A stretch of DNA of 64,000 nucleotides. Origin: Flavobacterium aquiphilum (GTDB taxonomy: Bacteria > Bacteroidota > Bacteroidia > Flavobacteriales > Flavobacteriaceae). The stretch is from contig NZ_CP114288.1 of NCBI RefSeq assembly GCF_027111335.1, positions 3,782,001 to 3,846,000 of the forward strand. The letters are read 5' to 3'. Below, one piece after another: positions 53,212 through 62,894 of this stretch (the stretch's first letter is position 1; every line of letters starts with the position of its first letter). A model generated the notes under the pieces. That model did no database searches. It saw only the letters and a program-made list of their open reading frames with translations, and had not been told where the DNA came from. A program made the translations under genes and the position numbers.

Positions 53212-55443
53212 ATGGCAACAAGCAGAATTAACATTGGCAATAAATTCAAAAATGCTGATATCCCTTCAGAAAGTGACTTTGAAGAAATCTTTGACAGTTT
53301 TGTTCATAAAGACGAAGACAAGGCTAATTTTCAAATGGTTGAAGCGGGCACTGACAATGAACATTATGTAACTCCTTCTCTTTTAAAAGTAGGTTTACAA
53401 AATATTGGAATTATTACAGGAAATAGCTACATGCCTTTTAAAGAGCATTTTGACAACTTTGCAGGCAGAACTTTACCTTTAGAAAAACTCCCTGTAAAAT
53501 TTAGTGTGAAAGCATTTAAAAATGGGCAATTACTATTAGAAAAAGAAAGCGAAGGAGACGAAGGAGACTACATTATTAATTATGATACAGCAGTAATCAC
53601 TTTTTCGTCTAATATCGACAACAGAAATATTGAAGTAGATTATTGGTATAAAAATTTAAGTCCAAATCCTGGTGGAGGATCAACTGCGCCAATTGATTTT
53701 ACCAGTTTTTTACATACATCAGGAAATGAGACTAAAAATGGCATTTTAACTTTTAATAACACTACTCCTGCCTCAACGAGTGGTATCGTACTGAAAAACA
53801 GCGGTGCAGATGCAGGATCTAAAGTTTTGGATGTAACAGTAAGCAGTGCTGGAAGTGGTGTTTCGGTTCAAAATACAGCAACAGGAACTGGTATTAAATT
53901 ATCTAACAGCGGCACCGGTGTTGGTGTTTCTTTGAACTCAACGAGTGCAACAACAGGAGATCCTTTACAAGTATCGAAAGATAATATTGTTAAAGCTAAA
54001 ATTGATAAAGACGGAAATGTAACCGCTGAGAAATTTATTACTACTGGTGGTTCACGTTCACAATTTGTTAAGGGAGATGGTTTTCTAGACCCTACAGTTT
54101 ACGCAGAAGACACTAAAGTAATTCATACCACTGGAAACGAATCTAAAGATGGAGCATTAAATTTAACGCACAATGATGCCGTTCAGGATGTTTTAACTAT
54201 TACTAAAAATAATAGTGCTAATTGTTTAAAATTAGTTCAAAACTCTAGTTCAAATGCCACAACTTCCACTTTTGACACAGGTAGTGACGATGTTAACCGA
54301 AAAGCAATTAGTGTTCAAAAAAAAACAGTCGAAAAAGCCTTTATTACACATGATGGAAATCTATCCGGAACTTCATTTACAACCTTAAACGAAAAAGCGG
54401 ATATTACCGATGGATTCTTAACATTAGCAGGTTCCAATACTCCAGCTGTAATGGCTGATCATGCAAAATTATATGCCAAAAAAGACGGTGTTACTACTGA
54501 TATGTATGTAATGGGTAGTGATGGTGTTGAGAAGAAAATTGGAGGCGTTGTTGATTTATCAGGCAAAGAAAATAACATTGCACCAGGAACTACAGCACAA
54601 TATTACAGAGGTGATAAAACCTGGCAGACACTTGATAAAACAGTTCTTGGACTTGCTAATGTTGATAACACTAGCGATTTGAATAAACCGGTTTCAACGG
54701 CGACTCAGACAGCTTTGAATGGAAAAGCAACAGATGCTAATGTAATACATACTACAGGAAATGAATCTTTTTCAGGTTATAAATCGGCTACTAATTTTCC
54801 GAGTTTATCTGGAATATTGTTAGTAAATGCTTCTGGAGCAAGTACATCAGTTTTAAGTGTAACAAATAATTCATCAACTGACGCAGTTAGTATTGACAGT
54901 AATTCTAACGGAACTGCTTTACTTGTGAGGACTAATAGTTCATTAGGAGGTACTGCATTAAAAATAGAAGCCTCATTTCCATCAACAGGGAAAGCTTTAT
55001 TATTCGCCAAAACAGGTGTAGATACAACTTGGATTTCTAATAACGGAGATTTTACTGCGCCTAAACTTATCAAATCAGGAGGTACTTCATCTCAATATCT
55101 TATGGCCGATGGATCTGTAAGCACTTTTGAACCAACTCAAATTACTATTACAACGTCTGCAAACATTACTACTGATACTTTAGATGTAAATGGCAAAAAA
55201 CAACTTGGTAAAAATGTCATCATTAACAATAGTACAAGCACAATAAATATTACTGTAAATGGGGGAACAGATTTTAATGCATCATACTTAAAACACGGAA
55301 CCGGCGCAATTACTTTTGTCCAGGCTTCTGGCAGAACATTAGTACAGGTTAATGCAACTGCTACACTAAACGGTGCAGCTGGAAGTACTGCCACAATTTC
55401 GAGCATTGGCACTACAGATTATTTAAGAATTTCAAACGTATAA
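53212..55443 (+). CDS. Phage tail-fibre-like protein with repeated beta domains
   Basis: A 743-residue protein without signal peptide. The N-terminus (about 1-70) is conserved-looking and likely attaches to a particle. Three repeats each start with an HTxGNE motif ([47 protein letters not shown]) and continue as Ser/Thr/Asn-rich beta sequence. [20 protein letters not shown] is a typical tail-fibre phrase. The last 90 residues ([18 protein letters not shown] and on to DYLRISNV) resemble trimeric fibre ends. It is followed by the BspA-repeat gene after 2 bp. Confidence 0.8.
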   Translation: MATSRINIGNKFKNADIPSESDFEEIFDSFVHKDEDKANFQMVEAGTDNEHYVTPSLLKVGLQNIGIITGNSYMPFKEHFDNFAGRTLPLEKLPVKFSVKAFKNGQLLLEKESEGDEGDYIINYDTAVITFSSNIDNRNIEVDYWYKNLSPNPGGGSTAPIDFTSFLHTSGNETKNGILTFNNTTPASTSGIVLKNSGADAGSKVLDVTVSSAGSGVSVQNTATGTGIKLSNSGTGVGVSLNSTSATTGDPLQVSKDNIVKAKIDKDGNVTAEKFITTGGSRSQFVKGDGFLDPTVYAEDTKVIHTTGNESKDGALNLTHNDAVQDVLTITKNNSANCLKLVQNSSSNATTSTFDTGSDDVNRKAISVQKKTVEKAFITHDGNLSGTSFTTLNEKADITDGFLTLAGSNTPAVMADHAKLYAKKDGVTTDMYVMGSDGVEKKIGGVVDLSGKENNIAPGTTAQYYRGDKTWQTLDKTVLGLANVDNTSDLNKPVSTATQTALNGKATDANVIHTTGNESFSGYKSATNFPSLSGILLVNASGASTSVLSVTNNSSTDAVSIDSNSNGTALLVRTNSSLGGTALKIEASFPSTGKALLFAKTGVDTTWISNNGDFTAPKLIKSGGTSSQYLMADGSVSTFEPTQITITTSANITTDTLDVNGKKQLGKNVIINNSTSTINITVNGGTDFNASYLKHGTGAITFVQASGRTLVQVNATATLNGAAGSTATISSIGTTDYLRISNV

Positions 55444-55445
55444 TT

Positions 55446-57563
55446 ATGAATCCATTATTATTTTATGAATATGGACTAAGCAAAGCTACTCCTGCTCTGC
55501 CATTTGTTTCTACTTGGAAAACTGATAATATTTCTTCGGGATCTAGTACTGCTTCACAAGTGAAATTGCCATTGATTAGCTCTGGTGCTTATGCTTTTAA
55601 CATAGACTGGGGTGATGGTTCAACAAATTATATAACCTCATATAACCAAGCACAGACCTTACATACTTATGCCACATCAGGAACTTATACTATTACAATT
55701 ACAGGAACTTGTAAGGGATGGTGTTTTGCCAATTCCTCTACAGGTGATAGATTAAAAATATTATCGATAAGCTCTTGGGGGAATTTAAAACTTGGAACTA
55801 ATGAAGGTTTCTATTTTTATGGGTGTAAAAATTTAGATTTATCTGGAGTATCAGACATATTAGATTTAACTGGAACTACTTCATTGGCATATTGTTTTTC
55901 TTCATGTACATTACTGACAACAGTTAATAAAATTGAAGAATGGAATACTTCTGCAGTGATAAATATGTTTTGTATGTTTTCTAATGCACCTCTATTCAAC
56001 CAAAACATTAGCCCTTGGGATACTTCGAATGTGACAAATATGGGCAGCATGTTTGCTGGCGCTAGTGCATTCAATCAAAATATTGGCTCTTGGAATACTT
56101 CTAATGTGAAAAATATGAGCAGTATGTTTAATGGCGCTTCTACATTCAACCAAAACATTGACCCTTGGAATACTTCGAATGTGACAGATATGAGTGGTAT
56201 GTTTTACAGAGCTTCAGTTTTCAACCAAAACATCGGCTCTTGGAATACTTCGGCTGTAAAAGATATGAATACAATGTTTGCTTCTGCAACAGTATTTAAT
56301 CAAGATATTAGTTCTTGGAATACTTCGCTTGTGACACGTATGGATAATATGTTTTCTTCAGCTGCTGCATTCAATCAACCTCTAAACAACTGGAACACAT
56401 CTTCTGTGACAAGCATGGGTAGTTTGTTTTATTCAGCTACTGCATTCAACCAAAACATTGGCTCTTGGAATACTTCAAACGTGACAAATATGCGTATGAT
56501 GTTTTATCTCGCTAGTGCATTCAACCAAAACATTGGCTCTTGGAATACTTCAAATGTGACAAATATGGAAGCTATGTTTTCTCAAGCTACTGTATTTAAT
56601 CAAGATTTAGGAAGTTGGTCTGTATCCAAAGTTACAAATATGGGACAAATGTTTGGTTATTCTCCTGCATTTAATAATGGAGGAAGTCCAAGTATTAATA
56701 ATTGGGACACTTCTGCCGTAACAGCTATGTATTCAATGTTTGCTTCTGCTGATAATTCTGTTTCTGGATTTAACCAACCGATTGGCTCCTGGAATACTTC
56801 GAACGTGACCAATATGTCCAATATGTTTGTTTCAGCACCTAAATTCAACCAAAACTTAGGCGCTTGGAATGTATCGAAGGTAATAAATATGCAGTACATG
56901 TTTTGGAAAGCTAAAAGCTTCAACAATGGCGAGAGTCCTGACATAAACAATTGGGATACTTCGAATGTGACAAATATGAGTGTTATGTTTAATAGGGCTA
57001 CAGCATTCAACCAAAACATTGGTTCTTGGAATACTTCGAAAGTAACAAGTATGAGCACTATGTTTGCTTCAGCTACAGCATTTAACCAAAACATTGGCTC
57101 TTGGAATACTTCAGCTGTAACTGATATGGGTAGTATGTTTAGTGGCGCTAGTGCATTCAACCAAAACATTGGTTTGTGGAATGTATCAGCTGTGACAAAT
57201 ATGAGTGGTATGTTTGGTGATGCTGTGACATTCAATCAAAACATAGGAAATTGGAATACTTCAAATGTGACAAATATGAGTGGTATGTTTAATAGGGCTA
57301 CAGCATTCAACCAAAACATAGGAAATTGGAACATTAGTAATGTAGCTAATTTTTCATCTTTCATGAATGAAAAATCATCTTCTACTTTTTCAGCATCAAA
57401 TTTAGATGCTATATATAATGGTTGGAGCTCAAGACCTGTAAAACCTTCGATAACTATTTCTTTTTGGTATGCAAAATACACATCAGCAAGTACGGCTGCC
57501 AAGGCTATTCTTACAGGAGCACCAAACAATTGGGTAATTAGTGACGGTGGAGTAACTACATAA
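55446..57563 (+). CDS. PKD-like plus BspA/DUF285-repeat protein, probable adhesive tip
   Basis: A 705-residue protein. Residues about 18-85 look like a PKD domain ([20 protein letters not shown], then [13 protein letters not shown]). From about residue 184 to 640 there are 18 repeats of about 25 residues with the pattern [20 protein letters not shown], the BspA-type DUF285 unit. It has no signal peptide or sorting signal, unlike cell-surface BspA proteins, and starts 2 bp after a fibre gene. So it is more likely a fibre tip or receptor-binding part of a phage-like particle. Unit-to-unit variation lies mostly at the residues after the MF pair. Confidence 0.85.
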   Translation: MNPLLFYEYGLSKATPALPFVSTWKTDNISSGSSTASQVKLPLISSGAYAFNIDWGDGSTNYITSYNQAQTLHTYATSGTYTITITGTCKGWCFANSSTGDRLKILSISSWGNLKLGTNEGFYFYGCKNLDLSGVSDILDLTGTTSLAYCFSSCTLLTTVNKIEEWNTSAVINMFCMFSNAPLFNQNISPWDTSNVTNMGSMFAGASAFNQNIGSWNTSNVKNMSSMFNGASTFNQNIDPWNTSNVTDMSGMFYRASVFNQNIGSWNTSAVKDMNTMFASATVFNQDISSWNTSLVTRMDNMFSSAAAFNQPLNNWNTSSVTSMGSLFYSATAFNQNIGSWNTSNVTNMRMMFYLASAFNQNIGSWNTSNVTNMEAMFSQATVFNQDLGSWSVSKVTNMGQMFGYSPAFNNGGSPSINNWDTSAVTAMYSMFASADNSVSGFNQPIGSWNTSNVTNMSNMFVSAPKFNQNLGAWNVSKVINMQYMFWKAKSFNNGESPDINNWDTSNVTNMSVMFNRATAFNQNIGSWNTSKVTSMSTMFASATAFNQNIGSWNTSAVTDMGSMFSGASAFNQNIGLWNVSAVTNMSGMFGDAVTFNQNIGNWNTSNVTNMSGMFNRATAFNQNIGNWNISNVANFSSFMNEKSSSTFSASNLDAIYNGWSSRPVKPSITISFWYAKYTSASTAAKAILTGAPNNWVISDGGVTT
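55995..57350 (+). repeat. Tandem 75-bp coding repeats (18 units)
   Basis: The DUF285 units are repeated at DNA level with a period of 75 bp (a few units longer by 12 or 24 bp), with shared blocks such as TTCAACCAAAACATTGGCTC and TTGGAATACTTC. High identity between distant units shows recent duplication or gene conversion; the number of units could change by slippage or recombination. Confidence 0.85.
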
Positions 57564-57617
57564 TAATCCCTATAAAAAAACTAAAAAATTAAATTAAAAA
57601 CAATTAAAAAACAGAAA

Positions 57618-57890
57618 ATGGAAAACGTAACAATTAATAAAGAAGAAATTAAAACAATCAACGCAGAACAATTAAAGAAATTACAGGACTTTAATGTTTT
57701 TATGGATAAAGCCAGATTATCGCTGGGAGAATTATCTATTCAGTATGAATTTCAAAAAGCCGATATTTTGAGTCAGATTGCGGTTCAGCAGCAAAATTTT
57801 AATGAGCTCGAAAAAGTAATCAAAGACGAATACGGAGATATTCGTGTGAACATCGAAACCGGAGAAATTGTAAAACAGGAAGCAGAATAA
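57618..57890 (+). CDS. Small coiled-coil protein
   Basis: A 90-residue, mostly helical protein with a heptad pattern (AEQLKKLQDFNVFMDKARLS and QIAVQQQNFNELEKVIKDEY) and a short C-terminal strand pair (DIRVNIETGEIVKQEAE). It precedes a small membrane protein by 4 bp. Such pairs occur in phage-like loci, where the coiled-coil protein may be a chaperone or a small scaffold; here nothing more can be said. Confidence 0.65.
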   Translation: MENVTINKEEIKTINAEQLKKLQDFNVFMDKARLSLGELSIQYEFQKADILSQIAVQQQNFNELEKVIKDEYGDIRVNIETGEIVKQEAE

Positions 57891-57894
57891 ATTC

Positions 57895-58236
57895 TTGAAA
57901 ACAGTTTTAGAACAGCTATCAGGAGCCACCAATTTGTTAGTTTTTTTAACGTGGTTCCTTTTAGCTTTTATCGGAGCTTTTATTGCTGTGATAATTCGGG
58001 CGAAATTCAATTACAAGTATAATACAGATACTCCATATCGTTGGTCCTGGTCGTTTTTACTTCAGGACAATCTTGTCAATCTTACCATCGGATTTTTCAT
58101 TTCGCTTATCTTCTTCAGATTTACCAGTCAGTTTTTGCAGGCAAATCTAAACATCTGGCTTGCATTTATTCTTGGTGGAGCTTCTAACGAATTGGCATTG
58201 CAATTCGTAAAATTTAGCCTTAGCGCTAGAAAATAA
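57895..58236 (+). CDS. Small multi-span membrane protein with TTG start
   Basis: A 113-residue protein with three probable transmembrane segments (about 13-34, 60-76, 85-102) and a basic loop between the first two. It has no internal Met, so translation must begin at the TTG at 57895, four bases after the previous stop; this looks like coupled re-initiation. In a phage context it could be a holin or a membrane anchor. No family is recognised. Confidence 0.6.
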   Translation: MKTVLEQLSGATNLLVFLTWFLLAFIGAFIAVIIRAKFNYKYNTDTPYRWSWSFLLQDNLVNLTIGFFISLIFFRFTSQFLQANLNIWLAFILGGASNELALQFVKFSLSARK

Positions 58237-58354
58237 ACTTATGTCCGGCGAAGCAGTTTAAAATTCTTTTTAAAAATTTTACTCAATATTCTTCATTCAA
58301 ACTATTTCATTCGAAATGGTAAAGGACAAACTATAATCATTTATTAAATAAAAT

Positions 58355-59152
58355 ATGGAATATTATAACATTGCAAAGTCATTGACTGCAACAAAAAATG
58401 ATTGTGCTGCCGGAGTCAAAGGAAGTTCCGTAACGCTTACTGCAAATGCAAATCAGTTTGTATCGACAATAAATGTTGATGATGCCAATGCAAAAGCCGA
58501 AGCATGGTTAGCAGCAAATGTTCAGGCGTATGCCAATAATGCAGGAACGTGCAGGATTACGGCCTGGAGAGGAATTAATGCGACCTGTGTTGTTGAACCT
58601 ACTGTAACGCTATCTCCTTTTAACTACATGATCATTCGTTATAAATGGGCATTAGGAGCCGGGCAGGATTTTGATACCTATACAGGAATTGTAAACTCCG
58701 GAACTCCTCTGGATAACAAATGGATGGGATGGGGTCACGGATTTAACAACGAAATTCCGGAAAATGCTCAGGCTGCGAACTCTTACATCATGTGGGCAGG
58801 CGATAATACTCAGGCAAATGGCGTGGAGAGCTGTCTTGTAAATTTTAGCAAAATAACAGCTGACTACCCTACTTTAAATACTATTCAGGTAAGAATGGCG
58901 GGATCATGGTACAGAACACTGGGAACTGGAAACATAGATGTTGAAATCGTGACTTATCTCGGTGGTACAATGGAAAAATCCGGCTTTGACATTATCAATG
59001 TTGGAGGTACAATGGTAGATCAGAAAAAATTTTCTAAAAAAGTACCAATTCTGGGTACCAATCTATCCAAAAATATTGAAGCTGTTACCAATCTCGGGTT
59101 CATTACCTACACCAAAGATTCTTCTACAGGTCAAATCGTAATTAAATATTAA
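58355..59152 (+). CDS. DUF5977-domain fibre-associated protein
   Basis: A 265-residue protein. Residues about 5-68 match the DUF5977 pattern (AKSLTATKNDCAAG, DDANAKAEAWLAANVQAYAN, then NAGTCRIT) with a Cys at each end. The rest is a beta-rich domain (about 75-265) ending DSSTGQIVIKY. The same DUF5977 unit occurs in the next protein. These domains are typical of Bacteroidota surface and phage-tail-associated proteins. It starts the repeated fibre modules; a decayed piece of its 3' end is found again at about 61971. Confidence 0.75.
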   Translation: MEYYNIAKSLTATKNDCAAGVKGSSVTLTANANQFVSTINVDDANAKAEAWLAANVQAYANNAGTCRITAWRGINATCVVEPTVTLSPFNYMIIRYKWALGAGQDFDTYTGIVNSGTPLDNKWMGWGHGFNNEIPENAQAANSYIMWAGDNTQANGVESCLVNFSKITADYPTLNTIQVRMAGSWYRTLGTGNIDVEIVTYLGGTMEKSGFDIINVGGTMVDQKKFSKKVPILGTNLSKNIEAVTNLGFITYTKDSSTGQIVIKY

Positions 59153-59164
59153 AAAAACAAAAGT

Positions 59165-60040
59165 ATGGGAAATACAGGATATAAATCTTTTGCAAATCTC
59201 GAATTATATTACACAGATGATGGGAGTTCTGCAGGGCAAACAAAACCAAATATTGTCACAGATCCAGATTATATTGCGCCAGTTTTAGATACTGCTACGT
59301 GTGCACCAAGTACAAGATATTATAGTGTAGAAAAAAAACTAAGTGCAAAAAAAAACAACTGTGGAACTGGATATAGCGGAAGCACTGTTACACTTACTTC
59401 ATATCCAAATCAATTTTTATCCACTGTAAGTCAGGACGATGCAAATGCTCAGGCCGATGCATGGTTAGCAGCCAATGTCCAGACTTATGCAAATAATTCA
59501 GGCACCTGCGAAATTACTTACATCCCTCCTACTGGCGGTGGTGGTGTCGGAGGATGTTTTGTTGAAGGTACATTAATCACTTTACCAGATGGAACGAGAA
59601 AGGCTATTGAAGAACTTACGCTAGATCAATTATTACTTTCTGCTGAAATTTATACACTTAATGACACTAATAATGCAGATGAATTGTATAAATGGTCATG
59701 CGGTTATTTGGCAGAAAACAGAATTACTTCACCTATTACAAAAATCACAAAATACACCGCTGATAAAACTATTATCGTAAATAATGGTTTGTTTGAGGCG
59801 ACTCCTACTCACCTGCAGTTAATTCAGCGAAATGGCTATTGGAGGTTTATTCCTCTGGGGGATATTTTGGTTGGTGACAACTTATATACAATAGATGAAG
59901 AAATTATTCCGGTAACTTCTGTAGTGATTAATTTAGAAAAACGAAACATCTATCCAATGACTTTAAATCCGTTTCATACCTATTTCGCAAATGGAATTTT
60001 AACTCATAATTACAAACAAGCAATGGATAACGATAACTAA
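59165..60040 (+). CDS. DUF5977 plus C-terminal Hint (self-cleaving, intein-like) domain protein
   Basis: A 291-residue protein. Residues about 45-116 form a DUF5977 unit. After a Gly-rich linker (PPTGGGGVGG) a Hint domain starts at Cys131 (GGCFVEGTLITLPDG), has the TxxH motif (TPTHLQL, Thr213 and His216) and ends in the HN motif (NGILTHN, His281-Asn282). The residue after the Asn is Tyr283, not Cys/Ser/Thr, so splicing is unlikely, but N-terminal thioester chemistry and cleavage at Asn282 look intact, as in bacterial intein-like and Hint toxins. Only nine residues follow. It lies between fibre genes. Confidence 0.85.
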   Translation: MGNTGYKSFANLELYYTDDGSSAGQTKPNIVTDPDYIAPVLDTATCAPSTRYYSVEKKLSAKKNNCGTGYSGSTVTLTSYPNQFLSTVSQDDANAQADAWLAANVQTYANNSGTCEITYIPPTGGGGVGGCFVEGTLITLPDGTRKAIEELTLDQLLLSAEIYTLNDTNNADELYKWSCGYLAENRITSPITKITKYTADKTIIVNNGLFEATPTHLQLIQRNGYWRFIPLGDILVGDNLYTIDEEIIPVTSVVINLEKRNIYPMTLNPFHTYFANGILTHNYKQAMDNDN

Positions 60041-60086
60041 AACAGAGATTTAATGAACAAAAATTAGTTCGTTCTTTTAAAAATTT

Positions 60087-60199
60087 GCAGGTATTTAATC
60101 CAAATTCTACACTTAATTCTTTTTGAAATTGACAATCAAATTTTGACAATACATTTTATTTCAAAAAGTCTTATTAAAATAGAATTTGGATTTGCCTGC
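60087..60199 (+). repeat. Long imperfect hairpin upstream of fibre copy 1
   Basis: The outer arms share GCAGG and AATCCAAATTCTA in the same order (60087-60109 against the complement of 60180-60199), with a 2-3 base difference between. A perfect inner stem, CTTTTTGAAAT (60119-60129) with ATTTCAAAAAG (60158-60168), lies inside. No T-run follows. Similar structures at 62148-62270 and 63692-63813 precede the two other fibre copies. Confidence 0.65.
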
Positions 60200-60251
60200 A
60201 TATTGTATTCAAAGAAAAGTCCTAAAAATGGTAATTAATTAAAAATAAAAA

Positions 60252-61007
60252 ATGAATACCAATCATAACAGAATAAAAGTCGCCGATTTAGAAAAAAATG
60301 AGGCCAATAAAATCTTAATCACAAACAGTGATGGGGAATTAGAATTTGGTGATATTAACAATGGTCTTGATTGCGCCGTTCCAGGAAAAGTATTAGATGC
60401 CAGACAGGGTAAAGTGCTAAAGGATTTAGTCGATACTATGAATACTTTACTTATTTCTGACGATGTGAATTTGGACACAGTTCAGGAGCTTGTGGATGCA
60501 ATTAAGACAGTTCAAACTTCGCTTAGCACAATATTGGTTAATGACCTGACCACGGGCGGAACCACCAAAGCGCTTACTTCTGAAATGGGTAAGTTTTTAC
60601 AAACCAATAAAGTAGATAAAGTTGCTGGGGAGAGGCTGATAAATGCAACGGAAATTTCTAAATTAGGTAACCAAACTGGCACTAATACGGGCGATCAAGA
60701 CTTAAGCGGGAAACAGGACATAGATAATCAAATATTTGTGAATACTTCTGGATTGATACAAGATTCCTGGCACGGCAAAATAGTAACCTTTACCGCTAGC
60801 TCCACACAAACGGTTCCCGCAACTGGTCTGCGTGATGGTTTTAAGTTTGATGGAATTGTTGACCCAACTGTCACCCTTAATACAGCAATTACGGCTCCTA
60901 AAACATGGTATGGTAGCTATACAGGAGCCGCAATTCCTGAGAATAGCATTTTTACATTTATACAAAGAAAAGGAAATGTTAACAAGGTTTCAATTTACGG
61001 ATCATAA
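60252..61007 (+). CDS. Tail-fibre-like protein, N-terminal cassette copy 1
   Basis: A 251-residue protein. Residues 1 to about 118 are the shared N-terminal cassette (NRIKVADLEKNEANKILITN, then LDARQGKVLKDLVDTMNTLL, DTVQELVDAIKTVQTSLSTI and TKALTSEMGK), also found at 62330 and 63864. The C-terminal part is its own: NQTGTNTGDQDLSGKQD, a phrase common in phage tail fibres, then a small beta domain ending NVNKVSIYGS. No signal peptide. Its stop overlaps the start of the next gene (TAATG), so the two are translated together. The N-terminus probably attaches to a particle and the C-terminus plus the next protein contact a target. Confidence 0.8.
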   Translation: MNTNHNRIKVADLEKNEANKILITNSDGELEFGDINNGLDCAVPGKVLDARQGKVLKDLVDTMNTLLISDDVNLDTVQELVDAIKTVQTSLSTILVNDLTTGGTTKALTSEMGKFLQTNKVDKVAGERLINATEISKLGNQTGTNTGDQDLSGKQDIDNQIFVNTSGLIQDSWHGKIVTFTASSTQTVPATGLRDGFKFDGIVDPTVTLNTAITAPKTWYGSYTGAAIPENSIFTFIQRKGNVNKVSIYGS

Positions 61008-61720
61008 TGACAACACTTAGAAATACAATATTTGGACGTTCTAAACACAGCCCCAATTTATTTTTGGGCGGAGTTGCGAATTTATATCCAACGAAAGCAC
61101 TGTTGGCATCAAAATTAAATACGCCTATAAATAATATATATAATTTTTCTATAACGGGGTCGGATATTAGTTGTTGTATTGTTGCTGTGTGCACCCCTTC
61201 TGGTTTTACGGATATTACAGCATTGACTTATTTTGAAGACAGATCAGGATTAATTCGTTATTTTTTGGGTAATGGTTATTATCCCTTTAGAGGATGCACA
61301 AATTTAAAATATGTAATCATGCAGGGCATTTTGAAATTTGGACCTTCAGCTTTCGGTAACTGCATAAATTTGGAATATATAATTGCTCCTAAACTTGACT
61401 CAATTGATTCTGAAGCAACTAATGATGGAATAACAATATTTCAGTCTTGCAATAAAATAACACAGTTAGATTTTCCATTACTAACCAAGTTTTATTCTAA
61501 CTATGCGCTGTCAGGACTCACAGGATTAACTTATTTTAATATACCAAAATGTACCACATTAGGAAAAACAACAGGAAATAACTCTTTTTTTCTTAACATA
61601 AAAATAGGGTTGGTTGTTAACTGTAATGTTGCCCTACAGACTTGTAACTCAGGAGCGGCAGATGGGGATTTACAATATGTAATCACATCAAGAGGCGCAA
61701 CAATAAATTATATGCCATAA
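61007..61720 (+). CDS. BspA-type leucine-rich-repeat protein coupled to fibre copy 1
   Basis: A 237-residue protein. After an N-terminal attachment-like part (MTTLRNTIFGRSKHSPNLFL) it has LRR_5/BspA-like repeats (FRGCTNLKYVIMQGILKFGP, SAFGNCINLEYIIAPKLDSI, then SGLTGLTYFNIPKCTTL). The end is a beta segment (DLQYVITSRGATINYMP). Start and previous stop share one base. No signal peptide is present. It is a candidate receptor-binding partner of the fibre copy 1 protein, parallel to the DUF285 protein that follows the 743-residue fibre. Confidence 0.75.
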   Translation: MTTLRNTIFGRSKHSPNLFLGGVANLYPTKALLASKLNTPINNIYNFSITGSDISCCIVAVCTPSGFTDITALTYFEDRSGLIRYFLGNGYYPFRGCTNLKYVIMQGILKFGPSAFGNCINLEYIIAPKLDSIDSEATNDGITIFQSCNKITQLDFPLLTKFYSNYALSGLTGLTYFNIPKCTTLGKTTGNNSFFLNIKIGLVVNCNVALQTCNSGAADGDLQYVITSRGATINYMP

Positions 61721-61725
61721 ATATT

Positions 61726-61818
61726 ATTTACGATGCTCCAAACGATGTAAAACAAGCTACCATAGAGATAAACGATATATATAGACGACTAATATTCAAG
61801 ACGTGTCTTATGACGTAA
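61726..61818 (+). pseudogene. Decayed coding fragment after the LRR gene
   Basis: An open stretch reads IYDAPNDVKQATIEINDIYR before a stop at 61816-61818. In another frame the text goes on as VSYDVNDYAVKTPFV (about 61804-61851). The two together look like one former protein broken by a frame change. Its rhythm loosely recalls phage head-tail connector proteins, but that is a guess. More broken frames follow to 61970. Confidence 0.4.
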
Positions 61819-61970
61819 ATGATTATGCTGTAAAAACGCCATTCGTCTGATAATCAATACAAAAAAATATTCCGTTCCTGATATCAAATCAACAGCCTAA
61901 ATGATTATCTCAAAAGCCAGTATAACTATGACAGTCATCGATGTACACCATCCTAATATCCAACTTATAC

Positions 61971-62130
61971 TGAACTCTTCAAAAGTACAAATTGTAATTA
62001 ATTGAAAATAAAATACTAAATATAAATCTTTTGCCAAACTAAAGTTATAATTTATAGATAACGGGAATTCAGCCAGAATAAAAAATTCAAAATAATTACA
62101 GATCCAGATTATATTACACCTGTTTTAAAA
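61971..62130 (+). pseudogene. Decayed copy of the DUF5977/Hint-gene junction
   Basis: This stretch aligns, with many changes, to the end of the 58355-59152 gene and the start of the 59165-60040 gene. Shared blocks include TATAAATCTTTTGC, ACAGATCCAGATTATATT and a matching GTAATTAA before the former stop. The start codon is lost and two in-frame stops are present. It shows that a whole module, DUF5977 gene, DUF5977/Hint gene, hairpin and fibre gene, was once duplicated here. Confidence 0.75.
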
Positions 62131-62147
62131 CAAAGAAAACCAAAATC

Positions 62148-62270
62148 TTAATCCAAATCCATAAGAACTGAAAGTAGAATTCCATTAAAACCTTTCATAA
62201 TAATCAATTCAAATTCAGTATTATAAAGTTCAAAAAAAACTTTTCAATTTAATACTGGATTTGGATTTAA
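62148..62270 (+). repeat. Long imperfect hairpin upstream of fibre copy 2
   Basis: TTAATCCAAATCCA (62148-62161) pairs with TGGATTTGGATTTAA (62256-62270) with one bulged base. Shorter inner pairs follow (GAACT with AGTTC). The arm AATCCAAAT is shared with the hairpin of copy 1, so the two have one origin. Confidence 0.6.
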
Positions 62271-62329
62271 TTATTTTCTTTTTTTCAAAAAGAGCTAAAG
62301 ACTAAATTTAAATTATTAAAAAATAAAAA

Positions 62330-62890
62330 ATGAGCACAAATCACAACAGAATAAAAGTTGCCGATTTAGAAAAAAATCAGCCAAATCAAATTTTGACCAC
62401 TAATGATAGCGGAGAATTAGAATTTAGTGATATTAATAATATAAAAACAGAAAACTATAATGCGCTTGATTATATAGCAGAAGGAAAAGCATTAGACGCT
62501 AGGCAAGGAAAAGTATTAAAAGATTTGATTGATACTATTAACACTTTGCTTACTTCTGACGATGTAAATTTGGACACCGTTCAGGAGCTTGTGGATGCTA
62601 TCAAAACTGTAGAGACTTCGCTTTCTACTATCTTGATAAATGACATTACAACAGGCGGGATTACTAAGGCATTAACTGCTGAAATGGGAAAACAATTGGA
62701 GTTAAAAAAATTAGACGTAACCGGTAGTTATGTTTATAATACTTATTTCGTTGATAGCATTGTGGGGAGTAATGCAACTGGGCAATTTCAAAACCCTGCG
62801 AAACCTTACTTAGATTTAGCTTATGTCATGGCATTGCCAGATTATAACATTAATAGAAAAATTATGATACTTAACTCAATAAAAAATTAA
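62330..62890 (+). CDS. Tail-fibre-like protein, N-terminal cassette copy 2, with truncated beta-helix start
   Basis: A 186-residue protein. Residues 1 to about 125 repeat the cassette of copy 1 (NRIKVADLEKNQPNQILTTN, then LDARQGKVLKDLIDTINTLL), with an insert of about seven residues (IKTENYN) near residue 38. After that it switches to NTYFVDSIVGSNATGQFQNP and AKPYLDLAY, which looks like the opening of a right-handed beta-helix tailspike, but the gene stops about 30 residues later. Either the spike has been lost or the protein is complete with the tail-collar protein encoded 4 bp downstream. Confidence 0.75.
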   Translation: MSTNHNRIKVADLEKNQPNQILTTNDSGELEFSDINNIKTENYNALDYIAEGKALDARQGKVLKDLIDTINTLLTSDDVNLDTVQELVDAIKTVETSLSTILINDITTGGITKALTAEMGKQLELKKLDVTGSYVYNTYFVDSIVGSNATGQFQNPAKPYLDLAYVMALPDYNINRKIMILNSIKN

Positions 62891-62894
62891 TTAT

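Noticed and set aside
56657..57235. A 192-codon open frame on the minus strand
   Set aside because: It is the antisense of the 75-bp DUF285 repeats; the repeat period keeps the opposite frame open. The same applies to 55817-56074 and 57236-57529.
55995..57350. Possible CRISPR array because of regular repeats
   Set aside because: The period is 75 bp, repeats are coding and drift gradually, and the spacers are part of the same protein unit.
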